Shown here one piece after another: positions 1 through 11,780 of a DNA stretch of 64,000 bases. The notes beneath the pieces are model-generated. The model saw nothing but the letters and a program-made list of their open reading frames with translations. It was not told the origin of the DNA and searched no databases. The translations under genes were made by a program, and so were the position numbers. Source of the stretch: Dioscorea cayenensis subsp. rotundata (Eukaryota > Streptophyta > Magnoliopsida > Dioscoreales > Dioscoreaceae); the NCBI RefSeq assembly GCF_009730915.1, contig NC_052475.1:496001-560000 (forward strand), read 5' to 3'. Each line of letters opens with the position of its first letter. Position 1 is the first letter of the stretch.

Positions 1-103
1 CGCAAGAAGGACCAAAAAAAAACCATAGTTTGAAAATGTATATTAGGTGCACAGACAAAATAGATTGGTAAATAAATGGCAGGCCAGTCTCTTTGTTAGG
101 TAC

Positions 104-2980
104 CTCTATGTTCTCAATTTTTGCAAAAATCTGAGTCTGATGAAGATCCCCCAACTTTGAAAGGAATTCACGTGCCTGTGTTTTAGCAAATGTACCCCAT
201 CTCAATTAGAATATCATCAACCAAGCATGATAGCATCATAACATTTTTGTTAAGGACACAAATTTAGGAATCAATCAAAAAGCATTCATATCTTTTAAAC
301 CTACTATAGAAGGAAAAAAACAGAAAATACTAAGACAACCAAAATGAAGCACCCTTACCTGCCGGACATCCTCTGCATGCCTTGTATAAGATAATGATAA
401 AAAGTCAATGTTGTTCTTAACACCCCATTTACATATAACCTGAGAGAGTAATGAGACATCAAACTAAAATGAGAAATTTCAAATGTTTTTCCCTTCAAAA
501 AAATATAAAAATAAACAAAAATGCAGTGATTCCAATTAAATAACATTCAAAGAAGACAGTCAGCTAAAAAGTTTCGAAATCAGATCTGCAAGCATAAAGG
601 TGTAAAACAAATCCTACTACAGCACCAGCAAACTATTGGCTGTAAACATGATGATCCTAATCATTAAGGAGCATGCACACAAATATAAACCTAACTAAAT
701 CAGAGCACATAAGATCTACAGCAAAGAGAAAGTGAACCACAAGTAGAAGTTTAAATTATGCACAAAGCTCCTAAGTAAATTGTAAAATGCAGAAGATATT
801 AGATGAACACATCACTTACATCTTTGTCAGCATCAGAGAGTGTAGGCAAATCAATACGGATCTGAGAAATATGCAGCGTGAATAATGATCCAGCCAGAGT
901 TGCAGTGTTTTTTATCACACAAACCACATCATCTCCTTTCAACTCAGTGACCTGCAACAATCAGGTTTACAGCTTGCATGAGGAAACAAATGATTTCAAC
1001 AAGTTCAATCTAATAGATCAACTCCGAGTATCGAAGTCTATTTGAGCTCCAAGCTACTGAAATTATAACTGATCCCACCTTGTATCTGACTCAAAATTTT
1101 GGTTTAAAGCAAGTCTGATAAAAGCATTATGATGACAGATAAAGCTGGAAACAGCTTAAATTGTTCAATACATATGAAACAAGCAACTTAATTATCAGAT
1201 AGCAAGAGAAGGCTTATATTGAAAAGAAATGATCAAAGAAATAAAAACCTCAAGCCAAACAGAGGTAGTTTCACTCCCAGTAAACAGGTATTGACCGATG
1301 AAAATTGTGTCCCCAGTTTTAACTGCCTGCAAAAACAAATGAAGACTGAGAGAGAGAGAGAGATAATGCGCCATGCAATTTTGTTTGTAAGACAGAAAAA
1401 GGCCTTGATCAATAACAAGAATGGATTGGACCCCATGCTGTTTTTACTTCATACTAATAGTTGTCAAAGCTGGTGAAAGATTCTCATTAATTATCAACAA
1501 ATGCCATTCTTGGTAGCTCATGCTATTTTCATTATCCCATTCTTGGCAGTCAATTGTTCGGAGCATCTGGCTGTGTAAAGCATTGAGGAAGCAGCACTTT
1601 GAAATACATCAGTGATGAGTTATTGGGATTTTTGTCTATGAAGGAAGCAAGAACTATGTTTGTATCACAGATCCAATTTAAGAAGAGATAGAAAGATTAT
1701 TATGACAGAACTAATACATGCAGAACAAGTAGAATATACATTGTCATACAATGTTAAGGAAGCTCCCAAAAAAGCAAAGAGGCTATATCTACAAATTTAA
1801 AAAGTTTGCATAGAAAAGTATGTTTAGTAAGTTTACATGATTAAAACCATGGTATTAATTACCTTTGAAAGCCCACTGAAATTAATCGGCAACAACTCCG
1901 AGGAGGCTTCCTTCTCTTGATCAGGAGTCAAGGTAACAAATGCCTCAGCCTCAAGGGAAATTGCACGCTCACTTTTGTTTAAGACCTGTAACTCAGGGCC
2001 CACAGTGTCTAGCATGACCTGGAAAAGGATATCGGGCATGGGTTTTCATCATAGAGAGCCAAACCAATCTTACAACCACACACAGAAAATTAAATTAAAC
2101 ATAATTTAATATACATCAAATTTAGCAAGTAACAGGCTCATTCTGTAGTAATCAACTAAAAGAACGCATAAGAAGTGGGTTGGAAGTAAAGGAGAGGAGA
2201 AAGTTGGAGTCCCCACCCGTGCTACCAAATGCCACAACTTTTACTATAAATAAAAGAAAATAATGCAAAAATTAAGTATAAAGATGCCCCTTGAAAGAGG
2301 CAAATAATGGAACTCACCGCACAGAGCTTCTTGGTGCTCTTGACGGCTAGCTTCAGATTTTCGAGAGTTTCTTGGTGATAATCGATATCACCCCATGAGA
2401 AGTCAAAGCGTGCCACTGTCAATGTACATATACGATTTATTTAAGCGAAGCAGTTCTTGTAAAAATAAATAACAGATCAAATGAACAAAAAGAAAAACAG
2501 TGTGATGTGAAATTAAAAGACGAGAGGTGGTAGAGGAGAATGATTACCAGACATGCCAGCCTTAAGGCAAGAAGAAATCACCTCCACGGATCGTGATTTT
2601 GGCCCCAGCGTCCCCACGATTTTGGTCATCGCGGGGAAGAAACTCTGCAGTAAAAATTGATTTTAGATCATTACCAAAATCAAAAATTAAATCAAAAGTT
2701 CTCTGCGACACATCACACATGATATATGATTTCACGCCCAGAAAAAAAATAGAAATAAGAAAAGAAAAGAAATAAACAAATCCGTATATCGAAAATAAGA
2801 TCGTAGTCAAGTAAATTCAAAGAAGAGGGGAAAGGGGAAAGGGGAGAAGAGAACAAGGCGCAGCAACAATATTAGGTTGGTTGAGGAAGGGGGAAAGAGT
2901 AGAAAACTCACAGGCTTGGATGGCTCTAAGATAGAAGCCATCCTGATGGGCTCTTCCAGCAGGAGATGAGTTGAATGCAT
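104..2980 (-). CDS. Cytosolic pyruvate kinase, 5' half (runs off left edge)
   Basis: Pyruvate kinase makes ATP and pyruvate from phosphoenolpyruvate and ADP, the last step of glycolysis, in the cytosol. Eight exons can be read on the minus strand, all with GT-AG borders and matching phase: 2912-2980, 2548-2644, 2318-2415, 1863-2018, 1249-1326, 820-951, 359-439 and 104-175. They give 261 of the roughly 510 residues usual for plant cytosolic forms; the rest lies left of the window. The start ([16 protein letters not shown]) is typical of plant cytosolic isozymes and no transit peptide precedes it. Seen: [17 protein letters not shown] opening the barrel, ARFDFSWGD where most kinases have [18 protein letters not shown] at the usual LDTKGPEIR site, and IFAKIEN with the catalytic lysine. 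The first two substitutions are, from memory, normal for one plant cytosolic subgroup. No frameshift or stop was seen in these exons. Confidence 0.94.
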
Positions 2981-3983
2981 CTTTCTCTTCTTTGTTTTCT
3001 TTACTCTTTCGTTGCTCTGATAGGGTTTCTCTTGAGCAAACACGGAGCCAAACAAGCGGAACAAAGATTGAAGGAGAGGTAGGCGACCACCAATACCAAA
3101 GGAGCAAATTAATATTCCCAAATTGTACGAATTTTCTTTCCACCGCTCTGATATATTCACACCCTCTTTTCCTTTTCCGCTCCCTCCTCCATAAAATTGT
3201 TAATGTTATTTTAATGGCCACTGTTTCACCACCTAACTTATAAAAGCAGAGGGCGTAACGCTTGAGAAACACTGGAGTAAACATATCATACACAGGGACA
3301 AGCCCAACACCATAATCAGTGGGCCGATTTCCAGCCTGCTAACCCAGAGCCAATCCGTGTGCCTGAACCGTCGTGCAGCTAGTTTTAACATGGAATTGGC
3401 GTGCGGAGGAACTCGATTCAATTCTCAGGTCAAACCATGCGGTTTGATTCGAGACGGAGAGGGCCTGACCCCGCCTTTGTCAGAAAAATAGTAATACACG
3501 TTATTATTTGTCTGTCTCAAAGGCAAAAGCAGTTCCTCGTCTTCCAAGATTGGATCAATCTCTGGGCTTTTGACCCAAAAGTGCCCAAGTTAGACAAAGC
3601 AATTTCGTGGTGTCGTAGAGAAACTAAAAAGAGGTGTCGAGCCAAAACTGGTTGAACCATTGATTTTTCCGAACCCACCAATCTCATCATTCATTCGCTT
3701 AGTTTTTTTATTAGAGAGCGATAGAACCAGAATCACAACCTAAAAATTGCGTTGGGGTTTGGAAAAATTGGTCGATTGTTTTGCGTGGTGGGAAGGAATC
3801 AATCCCTCCTCAAACGAAAGCTATATACCAAACCGGGGAAACCCAAGCCCAGGCTCCAGAGAAGTGATGATGGCGGTGACATCGCGAAGCGGAGAAGAAG
3901 GAGGGTGAAAAAGAGAGGGTTCAGCGGTTGATGAGTACCGTTCCCCTCCCTCGAGGGTCACCTTCCCGGATGCCGCCCTCCGG
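2981..3983. other. Intergenic region between divergent genes
   Basis: This stretch separates the pyruvate kinase start from the start of the small membrane-protein gene, which face away from each other, so it should hold both promoters and 5' UTRs. I saw no conserved coding sequence. The open frames here lack any recognisable domain. A short upstream open frame begins at 3931 and ends at 3987, overlapping the chosen start of the next gene. Confidence 0.5.
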
Positions 3984-4122
3984 ATGAGTGGATCCTCCAC
4001 CACGCCTCCGTTGCTCAAGCTACAAGTCGAAGAATCCTCCGAGAGCATGAGCCCTAACAACATGTGGCAGGTACTCTTCTTCTCTTTGGCCATTATGTTC
4101 TTAAGGACGGTTACAGGTTGGG

Positions 4123-4154
<32 letters not shown>

Positions 4155-6305
4155 TTCAATGTCCAAGGCAAATGAAGATGTGAACCTAATAAAAAGTATG
4201 TGAATTAAACTTGACGAAATCTCCATGTAGATGGTCTCATTCCTTCTCCACAGCCGATCGGTTAAGAGATAAATCTCTATCTTTCTGGGCGAAGCTAGTA
4301 AGTAAGCGTTTAAGATAAAAGTTCCACTTTCAGGAACGAACTAGCAAGCGATTGGTAACATGGTGGCAAATCAAAACAATCTAGGTTCAACATACCGCTG
4401 TGCAAAACGGAGCCTAGGATTAGATTTAATGGCCCCATGTCTCATTAATATAGATTATATTACCATGCATCACCCATGATGTACATGGTTTTGCTTTGGG
4501 TTTAGTTGAGCTCGCCATACCCCTTTGCCTTTTTCATGTTTCCCCAACATTATTTACAGCCCTATAGTAGACTTCCTTGTGGATGATTCTGGTATGAGTT
4601 GGAATTCCTCATCATCCAATTGTGCATAAGCAATTATACTAAGATGCTGGAATACCTGTTTCTTTCAGTTATGAGATGTGTTCTTCACAAAAGCAGTTGC
4701 TCATTAATTCATTCACTGGTAGAGTAGATCTTGTGCAATCAATGAATGTACAATAATTAATGGATAAAGATTGTAAACCTTAAATATAAATAATAATTCT
4801 TTGGTTCCTCAATTTTGTGTTATTACATATGCTTTGTCTTTCGTGTTTCATAACCTTGTGAAAGCACTTTGGTGAATGAATGGAGGTTTATCCATATTTA
4901 CTCTGTTGCAACACATAGTGAAGAAGATAGTCCTATGCCGCCAGATGCAGAATTTTCAGTGAGTGGCCAATTATTTCAAAGAAGGGATATTAGTTGGATA
5001 GGGATTCATGCTTGTTTAGGCCAATTTTGGCTTTGGTTCATGTTTGAAGCAACTCTTCTACTAAATTGATTGCACATCCATGTCAAATGGTGCAATCTGC
5101 CTGCATAACTTTTTTGCCACCATGAAATTCAACTAATGCCCTTGATACGCCTACAAACAAGGGGAATTATGGTTTCACATTATTCTGAAGCAACCCTTCT
5201 GCATCTATTGATTTCAGGTGATGCATTCGGCATACACTAATTCTGTTTGCATGAAGTTCAGGGATATTGATCCTTCAGTTCATTGGTGTAATTCTCCTTG
5301 TTGTTTTCATCTTTTATCTTTTCAACAATGGTGACAAACGCAAATTATGCGCTTTATATTGTGCATGCGATTATGATATGCTCAGAAGTTTTTTTGTGTA
5401 TTGGGATTGAGAGGTATATATTGTTGATCTTTTTTTCTATAGCGAGCTGTTAGTTATTATTGATTACTGGAAACTCGGCTAACAAAAAGATCAATGGCAG
5501 CGTACATCATCAAGATTCTTACTTTGCCCATCAGAATCATGCCCAGATTATCCACAACAGACTTTTAAATAATCTTGCTTTATAAATTCTGTTTCTTGCA
5601 ATGGAATCAAGCTTCAACCCAATCTGCATTCAGCGTTCCCTTTTTTTATATTTTTTTATAATCTACGCTTAACATCACATTCAGTTTGACTTGTTAAGGT
5701 ACAATTGTTTGTTTTCTCCAGAAGACCTGGAGACTCCTTGCTGTAAAGCTGCGCAGCATGCACTCACTTGGAGATTCCCTGCCTCCACAAATTCATGCCC
5801 AGTTCATGTTTTCATGAGCTGTGATTATGTGTTTGTGATAATCTCTGTTAGATGATATATTAGGTTACTTGTATATAAGGTGTTATCTTTTTCATAGCCA
5901 CTTCTATATTCATCTGTTATCTATATATTCACGGGCTTAGTCCTGGTGGTGCAAACTTAATTACTTTGTTTCAATCTCAATGAAATGATGGCTGTGATTT
6001 TTCTCATCAGTAAATTCATGATAGTTATCCACAGGAAAGCACTTATCCTTCATGGAAAACAAGTTAAATTAATTTGAAGCAACAAACTTTTTAAATGGAT
6101 GATATTATCTGCTGTTTGCTCTGGTTTGTATTGTGCCTATTTACAGTCTAGTGCATGTGACGTGTCTATTCTTGTTGCCATTGCAAGATCTAATTTACTT
6201 GTCTTCCAGGTGTACGCACTTGGAGGGTTTATGGTGTTAAAGTGGATGTGGGCCAGATGGAGGGAAAGGAACACTGGAGGAAGATCTGAAGATTCGTCTG
6301 CTTAG
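3984..6305 (+). CDS. Small single-helix membrane protein of unknown function, two exons
   Basis: I do not recognise this protein by name. Exon 1 is 3984-4070 (29 codons) and exon 2 is 6210-6305 (31 codons plus stop), joined in phase 0 across a 2.1-kb intron with a GT start and an AG end, giving 60 residues. The N-terminus is Ser/Pro/Glu-rich (PPLLKLQVEESSESMSPNN). The exon junction leads into a hydrophobic, Trp-rich segment (VYALGGFMVLKWMWARW) that could be one membrane helix, followed by a basic and then polar tail. The frame upstream is open back to 3909 but has no earlier ATG, so 3984 was chosen. Support comes from the clean splice sites and from a diverged duplicate near 11.5 kb that keeps the acceptor and the VYALGGFMV segment. 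A (GCTT)n repeat lies just inside the intron. Confidence 0.6.
4123..4153. repeat. (GCTT)n microsatellite
   Basis: About eight perfect GCTT/CTTG units in a row, about 50 bases inside the first intron of the small membrane-protein gene. Confidence 0.9.
5161..6261 (+). repeat. Source copy of a duplicated segment (intron end plus exon 2)
   Basis: The second half of the intron and the start of exon 2 of the small membrane-protein gene reappear, clearly alignable but diverged by substitutions and small indels, at 9995-11538 in the same orientation. Shared anchors include GGGAATTATGGTTTCACAT at the left end and GTGGATGTGGGCCAGATGGA at the right end. Similarity stops abruptly inside exon 2. Confidence 0.85.
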
Positions 6306-6838
6306 AAATAACAGATTTTCATAATAAGCAGAGTCTGCACTTTTCGAGTTTAAATTCTAGCTGAAAGAAAGGCTCATGCCAGACCACCCATGTATGAGGG
6401 AAAATAGTTATTGCATTTTATCTTCCCGCATGTTAATTTCAGGAGTGTGCAGCTTCTTGTATTTTCAGATTTAGACCCAGGCTGCATTTGAATACCGTTT
6501 GATTGGTTAATGGCGAATGTGCTTTTTAAATGATTACTCTAAATTTTTCTGTTCTTTTTGGTGGCCAGCATCCAACTTAACCTCTGAAACAGAAAATCGG
6601 TTTTTTTTTTTAATATATCCTGGTTTTGCAAGGAAACAAAGGCCAAACGGTGATAGATGCCTGGTGATATTTGGGAAGGGAGAATTTATAAGAGGGGGGA
6701 CACAAGCTAACTAGTTGAGCAAACGCAAGCAACAGGAGAAGCTAGCTGCCTTTTTCAAGCACAAGCATGATGCGGTCTCATTGATCCTCCAGAAGATGGA
6801 ATGCAAGAGCAAAAAGGGACCTGGATAAACAACATATC
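6306..6838. other. Intergenic region, convergent 3' ends
   Basis: This lies between the stop of the small membrane-protein gene (+) and the stop of the LRR kinase gene (-) and probably holds both 3' UTRs. I saw no gene in it. Confidence 0.5.
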
Positions 6839-9099
6839 TCAATAGCTGAGGCGGCCATCTTCAGTAGTGGTGGCGGTGGCAAGAGAAGGTGAGAGGGATG
6901 CACGAGGCTCATCCATATCCTCGGCAAGTGGTGACTGCTCCACCCTTATTTCCTCGATCATCTTCACCACTTCTGACATGGCCGGCCTCGCATCCGGCTG
7001 CTGGGAAACGCATGCTAGTGCTACTTGGAGCATGGCCACCATCTCCCCTTCGATGTTCTTGTAACGCTTCAGCTCCACATCAAACACCTCGGCAGTCCAC
7101 TCCTCCCGCACTACTGACCTCACCCACTCTGGCAGATTGGTAGCAATGAGGCTACCGCCACGGCTGGTGACAGGACTAGGATACTGTGGCGGGGCTCTCC
7201 CAGTGAGCACTTCTAACAGCAACACCCCGAACGCGTAGATGTCCGCCTCTTGGGACAACCTCTTGTTCTCAGCCTGCTCGGGCGCCCGGTAACCTCCCAA
7301 TCTAGACGTGGTGTGGGCTGGGTTAAGAAGCAGAGCCAGGCCAAAGTCAGATATGCAAGCCATGCCGTTCTTGTCAAGGAGGACATTAGATGATTTAACG
7401 TTCCCGTGGGGGATTTTGGATGATGCATACTCTTTATGTATACAGGCGAGCCCACGAGCAGCTCCCAAAACCAGGCTAATCCTTGTAGTCCAGTCCAATG
7501 GTAATCTGCCAGCCCCCCGGTTTCCTGGACATAAGGCAGTCACACCACTGCATAATTATGTACATGCAACCATTCACCAGTTCATCTGTTCAGTGTTGAG
7601 AATATATATTACCGTGAAGAAGAGTGTACAAGCTGCCGTTGGGCAGATAGTCGTAGATAAGCAGCTTCTCCTGCTTGGCGTAATAGTAGGCACGGAGGTT
7701 GACCAAGTTGGTGTGCCGCAGCCGACCGATGATGCCCATGTAGCTGTCAAACTCCTTTCTTGGACACGGATTGGCATCGCGGAGCCGCTTCACTGCCACC
7801 ATGCACCCGTCCTCCAGCACCGCCCTGTACACTGTTCCTAATGTCCCTTTCCCCACCATCTCTGCCGATGCGCGCAGCAAGTCCTCTAGCTCGAACCGCC
7901 GGTGACGTCCTCTCCTCCTGCTTCCGTCACTTCCAGTCTCCTCCTCCTCCTCCTCCTCCTCGTCGCCCTCGAAGAACACTAGCTTAGTCTGTGTCGCCAG
8001 CGCCGCACCACTATCTCCGCTGTCCCTGCCGTTTCCCTTGCCCCTCTCATCCGTGTAATGGGAACCACCGTCATGACCTTCAACATTGCTCCTCTTATCC
8101 TCATCTCGGCCACCACCAAACCTCCTGGAGCAGCAATAAGCCACTGAAAAGGAGACCACCACCAGAAGGAACAACGCATTCCCCACAACTATCCCAACGA
8201 TTGTACCGGTGCTCAATCCCTCCCTCCTTCCTTCTTTGTCCATTACTCTACCTCTTACTTGCCCCCCGTTAGCCGTGGAAGAATCAGGCATGGAGCTGGG
8301 GTTGGAGGGCACCACCGCCTGCGATGATGAGGAAGAAGGTGGCTCCTGTGGTCTGAAGGAGCAGAGTGGCAGAGGAGGACTGGGCCCGCAGAGCCCGGCA
8401 TTGCCATTGAGGGATGTCAGCCCAAACTTGTTGCGCATGCCATCAGGGACCCTCCCATAGAGCTCGTTGTTGGAGGCGTTGAATTCGTCAAGGCGTGGAA
8501 GCACTTTGGAGAGGTCGGGGACAAGCCCAGAAAGCAAATTATTCTGGAGGCGCAGGCTGACGAGGCGGGTGAGGTTGGCAATGCTGTTGGCGGGGATAGG
8601 ACCAGAGAGATCATTGTCTGAAAGGTCGAGGCGGAGGAGGCGCTTGAGGAGACCCACTGAAGGAGGTATAGGGCCGGAAAGATCATTGTGGGCAAGGTAT
8701 AGGTGCTTGAGGTTTGGAAGGGATGGTAGGAGAGTGAGGAGGGTACCGTTGAGACGGTTGTCATGCAGATCGAGCAATCTAAGCTGGTCAAGGTGGGAGA
8801 GAGCGTCAAGGGGTCCCCGGAGATCAAGAGATGGGAGGGAGAGAGATGATTCTGCCAGCTCTTGAGCACTGAACGCCACGCCAACTACCTTTACAGGCGT
8901 CGGGTGTGCTCCAGTTCACATCCAGATTACCGTGCGCGTCTGCCCTGTACCGGAAGATGATGAGGGCATCAGTGTCACTAGGCTTGCGGTTGAGCTGAGG
9001 CAATGCCTGTGGAAGTGACGTGATGAGCAGTTGCTGAAGCAGCAGCAGCAGCAGTTGAAGACACAGGCGGAGACGGGTGTGAAGGTTGGAAGGCGCCAT
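6839..9099 (-). CDS. LRR receptor-like kinase, HGN-type, with one frameshift
   Basis: A plasma-membrane receptor kinase of the LRR-III type (like Arabidopsis At1g68400), about 724 residues once one indel is allowed for. Exons: 7613-9099 and 6839-7524, phase 1. In order: a signal peptide with a long Leu/Gln run, an N-terminal LRR cap (DALIIFRYRADAHGNLDVNW, then CKGSWRGVQC), about five LRRs, a membrane helix near GTIVGIVVGNALFLLVVVS, an acidic Glu-rich linker, then a kinase domain. The kinase has a glycine loop (GKGTLGTVYRA), VAVKRL lysine and DFG, but HGNVKSSN replaces the HRD catalytic loop, so it may bind ATP yet phosphorylate poorly; this is common in the subfamily. The frame changes at about 8830-8846, between GRIISL and LPSLDLRGPL, in a TC/CCC-rich run. 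A two-base loss fits relatives best. It could be sequencing error or a real null allele. Confidence 0.9.
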
Positions 9100-9994
9100 A
9101 ATAACCATTGATCTCACGTCTTCCATTCTCACACTCGTACCACCATCACACACCGACCGAAGACAATTTCAAACTTTTGAGGGGGCAGCCGGGCAGGGGT
9201 TGAGAATTGTGTCAATCCCGTACCTGATGACGACGCAGCTCTCTGTTAGTAATAATTTCTCTCTCTACCTTCTACCTTCGTGTTGTGAGTTACCAGCGGG
9301 AATATGTGTTTAAAACTTGAAAGTTTCAAAAAGCAAAGAAGAGGTGGAAAGAAAGTGCTGTAATGAACCTCTTTACTGCTTGAAAAGATGATTGGAAACA
9401 AAGAAACCCACCCTTCCTCTCGGCAGCCTTCTATTTTCCACTGCTCTGCTGTATTGGGCTCCCTTTTGAATGAGCTCAGATGACCCATTACTCTATTTTG
9501 CTTTGTCCCTTCGAGGGCTGATATGAAGGCCTTGTAATAAAAAAAGACACAAAAAAAAGTTCACAAAGGTAAAAGAAATAATGAAAAAGTAAAGGTATTC
9601 TTGTCGAGAGTGTGAGAATGTGGTGTGGTGGGCAGAAATCATGACTGGCACCTTTGCCCATTGCCCCGCTTAAGGAACGATGAGTGAGCGCATGCCATAC
9701 CGCAGTGATAATTTGCTTTGATCTGCTTCTTCTAAGCTTCTGCAATCATGCCATGCATTACCACAATTTTAACCTTTTTATATTTCCCTCCCACAATTTT
9801 CTGTTCTTTTTTATTATTAATTGAAGTGGTTTATCCATCTTCTTAAAAAAAAATTAATTAAAAAAAATTAAATACTCAACCTGATTCAAATGAAGCTGAT
9901 TGTTGTTACGGAATTAATTATCATAGCTCCTCATCTGCTGTGTTTTCCGTCAATTTTGCCTTTGGAATATGTTTAAAACAACTAGGGTCATAAA
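9100..9994. other. Upstream region of the LRR kinase gene
   Basis: Probable promoter and 5' UTR of the minus-strand LRR kinase, then AT-rich DNA. I saw no coding sequence or transposon ends. Confidence 0.45.
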
Positions 9995-11538
9995 TGGGAA
10001 TTATGGTTTCACATTCACATTATTCTGAAGCAACCCTTCTGCATCCGTTGATGTCAGGTGATGCATTCAGCGTTCACTAGTTTTGTTTACATGAAGTTCA
10101 GGGATGTTGATCTTTAAGTTCATTGAAGCAATTCTCCTTTTTTGTCTTTCCAACAATGATGACAAACACAAATTATGCACTTTGTCTTGCGCATGCCATT
10201 ATGGTATGCTCAGAAGTTTTTGTGTATTGGGATTGAGAGGTGTGTATTGTTGATATTTTTCTACAGCAAGCTGATAGATATCATTAATTACTGGGATCTC
10301 AGCTGACAAAAAAGATCAAAAGGCATACACTATCAAGATCCTTAATTTCTTTTGCCCATTTTAACTCAGTCCAGATGATTCTCTGCGACGGAACTTTTAA
10401 ATAATCTTGTTTTATAAATTCATCTCTCTCAGATTTCTCAGCCTTATATTCTCACCCATTGTTTCTTGCAATGGAAAGGGCTTTCTGCATCAAGCATCAA
10501 CACTATCCACATTTAACTTCCCCTTTTTATATTTTATATTATCAATAATCTATGCTCAATTTCACATTTTTAGTCATTGAGGCGGATTAAAGATGGATGT
10601 CATCTAGCTTGACTTTTTAAGGCACTTTGTTTGTTCTCTCCAGAAGACCTGTAGACTCCTAGCTGTAAAGCAGCGCAGCGTGCGTCCACTTGGAGATTCC
10701 CTGCCTCCACAACCCCATGCCTAGTTCATGCTATGCTACCAGGAGCTGTGATGATGTGTTCGGGATGATCTTTGTTAGATGATATATTAGGTTACTTGTA
10801 TATCAGGTGTTATCTACTTATCTTTTTCATAGTTACTTCTATATTCATGGCTTAGCCCTTGCAATGCAAGCTTAATCACATTGTTTCAATCTCCAATGGA
10901 ATTATGACTGTATTTTTTATTTTTTTTTACCCATCAGTAAATTCGTGATAATCTCTGTTAGGTATATCAGGTGTTATTTTTTCATAGTCACTCCTATATG
11001 TTGGAAATATAGTACCACATCGGTTGTGTAATAGAATTGTAATGGGTTTATATATAGGAATAGAGGTTGAGTCACTAAGTCTTGAGACTTTTTGGTGTAA
11101 GACTCCTAAGCCCATATAAAGCCCATATAGAACCCACTAGTACCAAAAATATAAAATCTAACACTATATATGTCTTATCTATATGTTCATGGGCTTAGCC
11201 CTTGTAATGCAAGCTTAATCACATAGTTTCAAGTTCAATGGAATAATAGCTTCCTTTTTTTCTCAAAAAAAAAATCGTGATAGTTATCTACAGGAAAGCA
11301 CTTATCCTTACTCCTTAGTGCAACAAGTTAAATTAATTTGAAGCAGCAAACTTTATAAAAGGGATGTTTTTTTTTTTTGCTGTTTGCTATGCTTTGTATT
11401 GTGTCTATTCACATTCTAGTGTATGTGACATCACTGACATGTCTATGCTTGTTGGCATTGCAATATCTAATTTGCATGTCTTGCAGGTCTACGCACTAGG
11501 AGGGTTTATGGTGTCAAGGTGGATGTGGGCCAGATGGA
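9995..11538 (+). repeat. Diverged partial duplicate of 5161-6261
   Basis: A copy of the intron end and exon 2 start of the small membrane-protein gene, in direct orientation. It is longer than its source for two reasons. A stretch near 10.76-10.91 kb is repeated again at about 10.95-11.25 kb, recognisable by the shared GCTTAGCCCTTG and ATGCAAGCTTAATCACAT strings. A 165-bp LTR-like insertion lies at 10999-11163. Confidence 0.85.
10999..11163. mobile_element. Solo LTR, TRIM/SMART-like
   Basis: A 165-bp element beginning TGTTGGAAATA and ending AATCTAACA, flanked on both sides by the five bases CTATA (10994-10998 and 11164-11168). The TG...CA ends, the short inverted TGTTGGA/TCTAACA termini and the 5-bp target duplication are what an LTR leaves after internal recombination. 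The motif ACCACATCGG just inside the left end is common in small plant TRIM-type LTRs. There is no coding capacity. Confidence 0.8.
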
Positions 11539-11594
11539 AGGCATTCTCCTTGTCCAAAGTTAGTCACATTCTTCATTCTTCATGTAAAAGGTGA
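11487..11594 (+). pseudogene. Exon 2 remnant of the small membrane-protein gene
   Basis: After a preserved splice acceptor (TTGCAG) the frame reads VYALGGFMVSRWMWARWK, almost the exon 2 start of the gene at 3984-6305. It then diverges completely and stops after 35 codons. No counterpart of exon 1 and no start codon were found upstream, so this is taken as a dead fragment carried by the segmental duplication. Confidence 0.75.
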
Positions 11595-11609
11595 AACGCA
11601 CCAGTAAAG

Positions 11610-11780
11610 ATGTGTTTCATTGGGGATGAACAAACGAGGCCGGAAATTGCGCTTAATGAGTGGGAGCGCGTGAACCATATATTGTCAAATGGTGGTGACT
11701 CCTGGCTCTATGGCACTAACCTGGAGGCTGGAGCCACTGTGGCCCCCGTTACCATGAGTGTGGACTATATATTTACGTAA
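11610..11780 (+). CDS. Unrecognised short open frame (56 codons)
   Basis: An ATG-started frame just past the duplicated exon remnant. It encodes a soluble-looking acidic peptide containing ALNEWERVNHILSNGG and GTNLEAGATVAP. I recognise no family. Its composition looks more protein-like than the surrounding AT-rich DNA, but nothing else supports it. It could be an exon fragment of an unknown gene or chance. Confidence 0.2.
   Translation: MCFIGDEQTRPEIALNEWERVNHILSNGGDSWLYGTNLEAGATVAPVTMSVDYIFT

Noticed and set aside
2817-3293. 158-codon minus-strand frame overlapping the pyruvate kinase start
   Set aside because: It reads through exon 1 in the wrong frame and then the intron. The spliced model with eight exact exon phases explains the region.
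7308-8865. Long open frames on the plus strand across the LRR kinase gene
   Set aside because: They are GC-rich, Pro/Ser/Arg-biased mirror frames of the kinase exons with no domain of their own.
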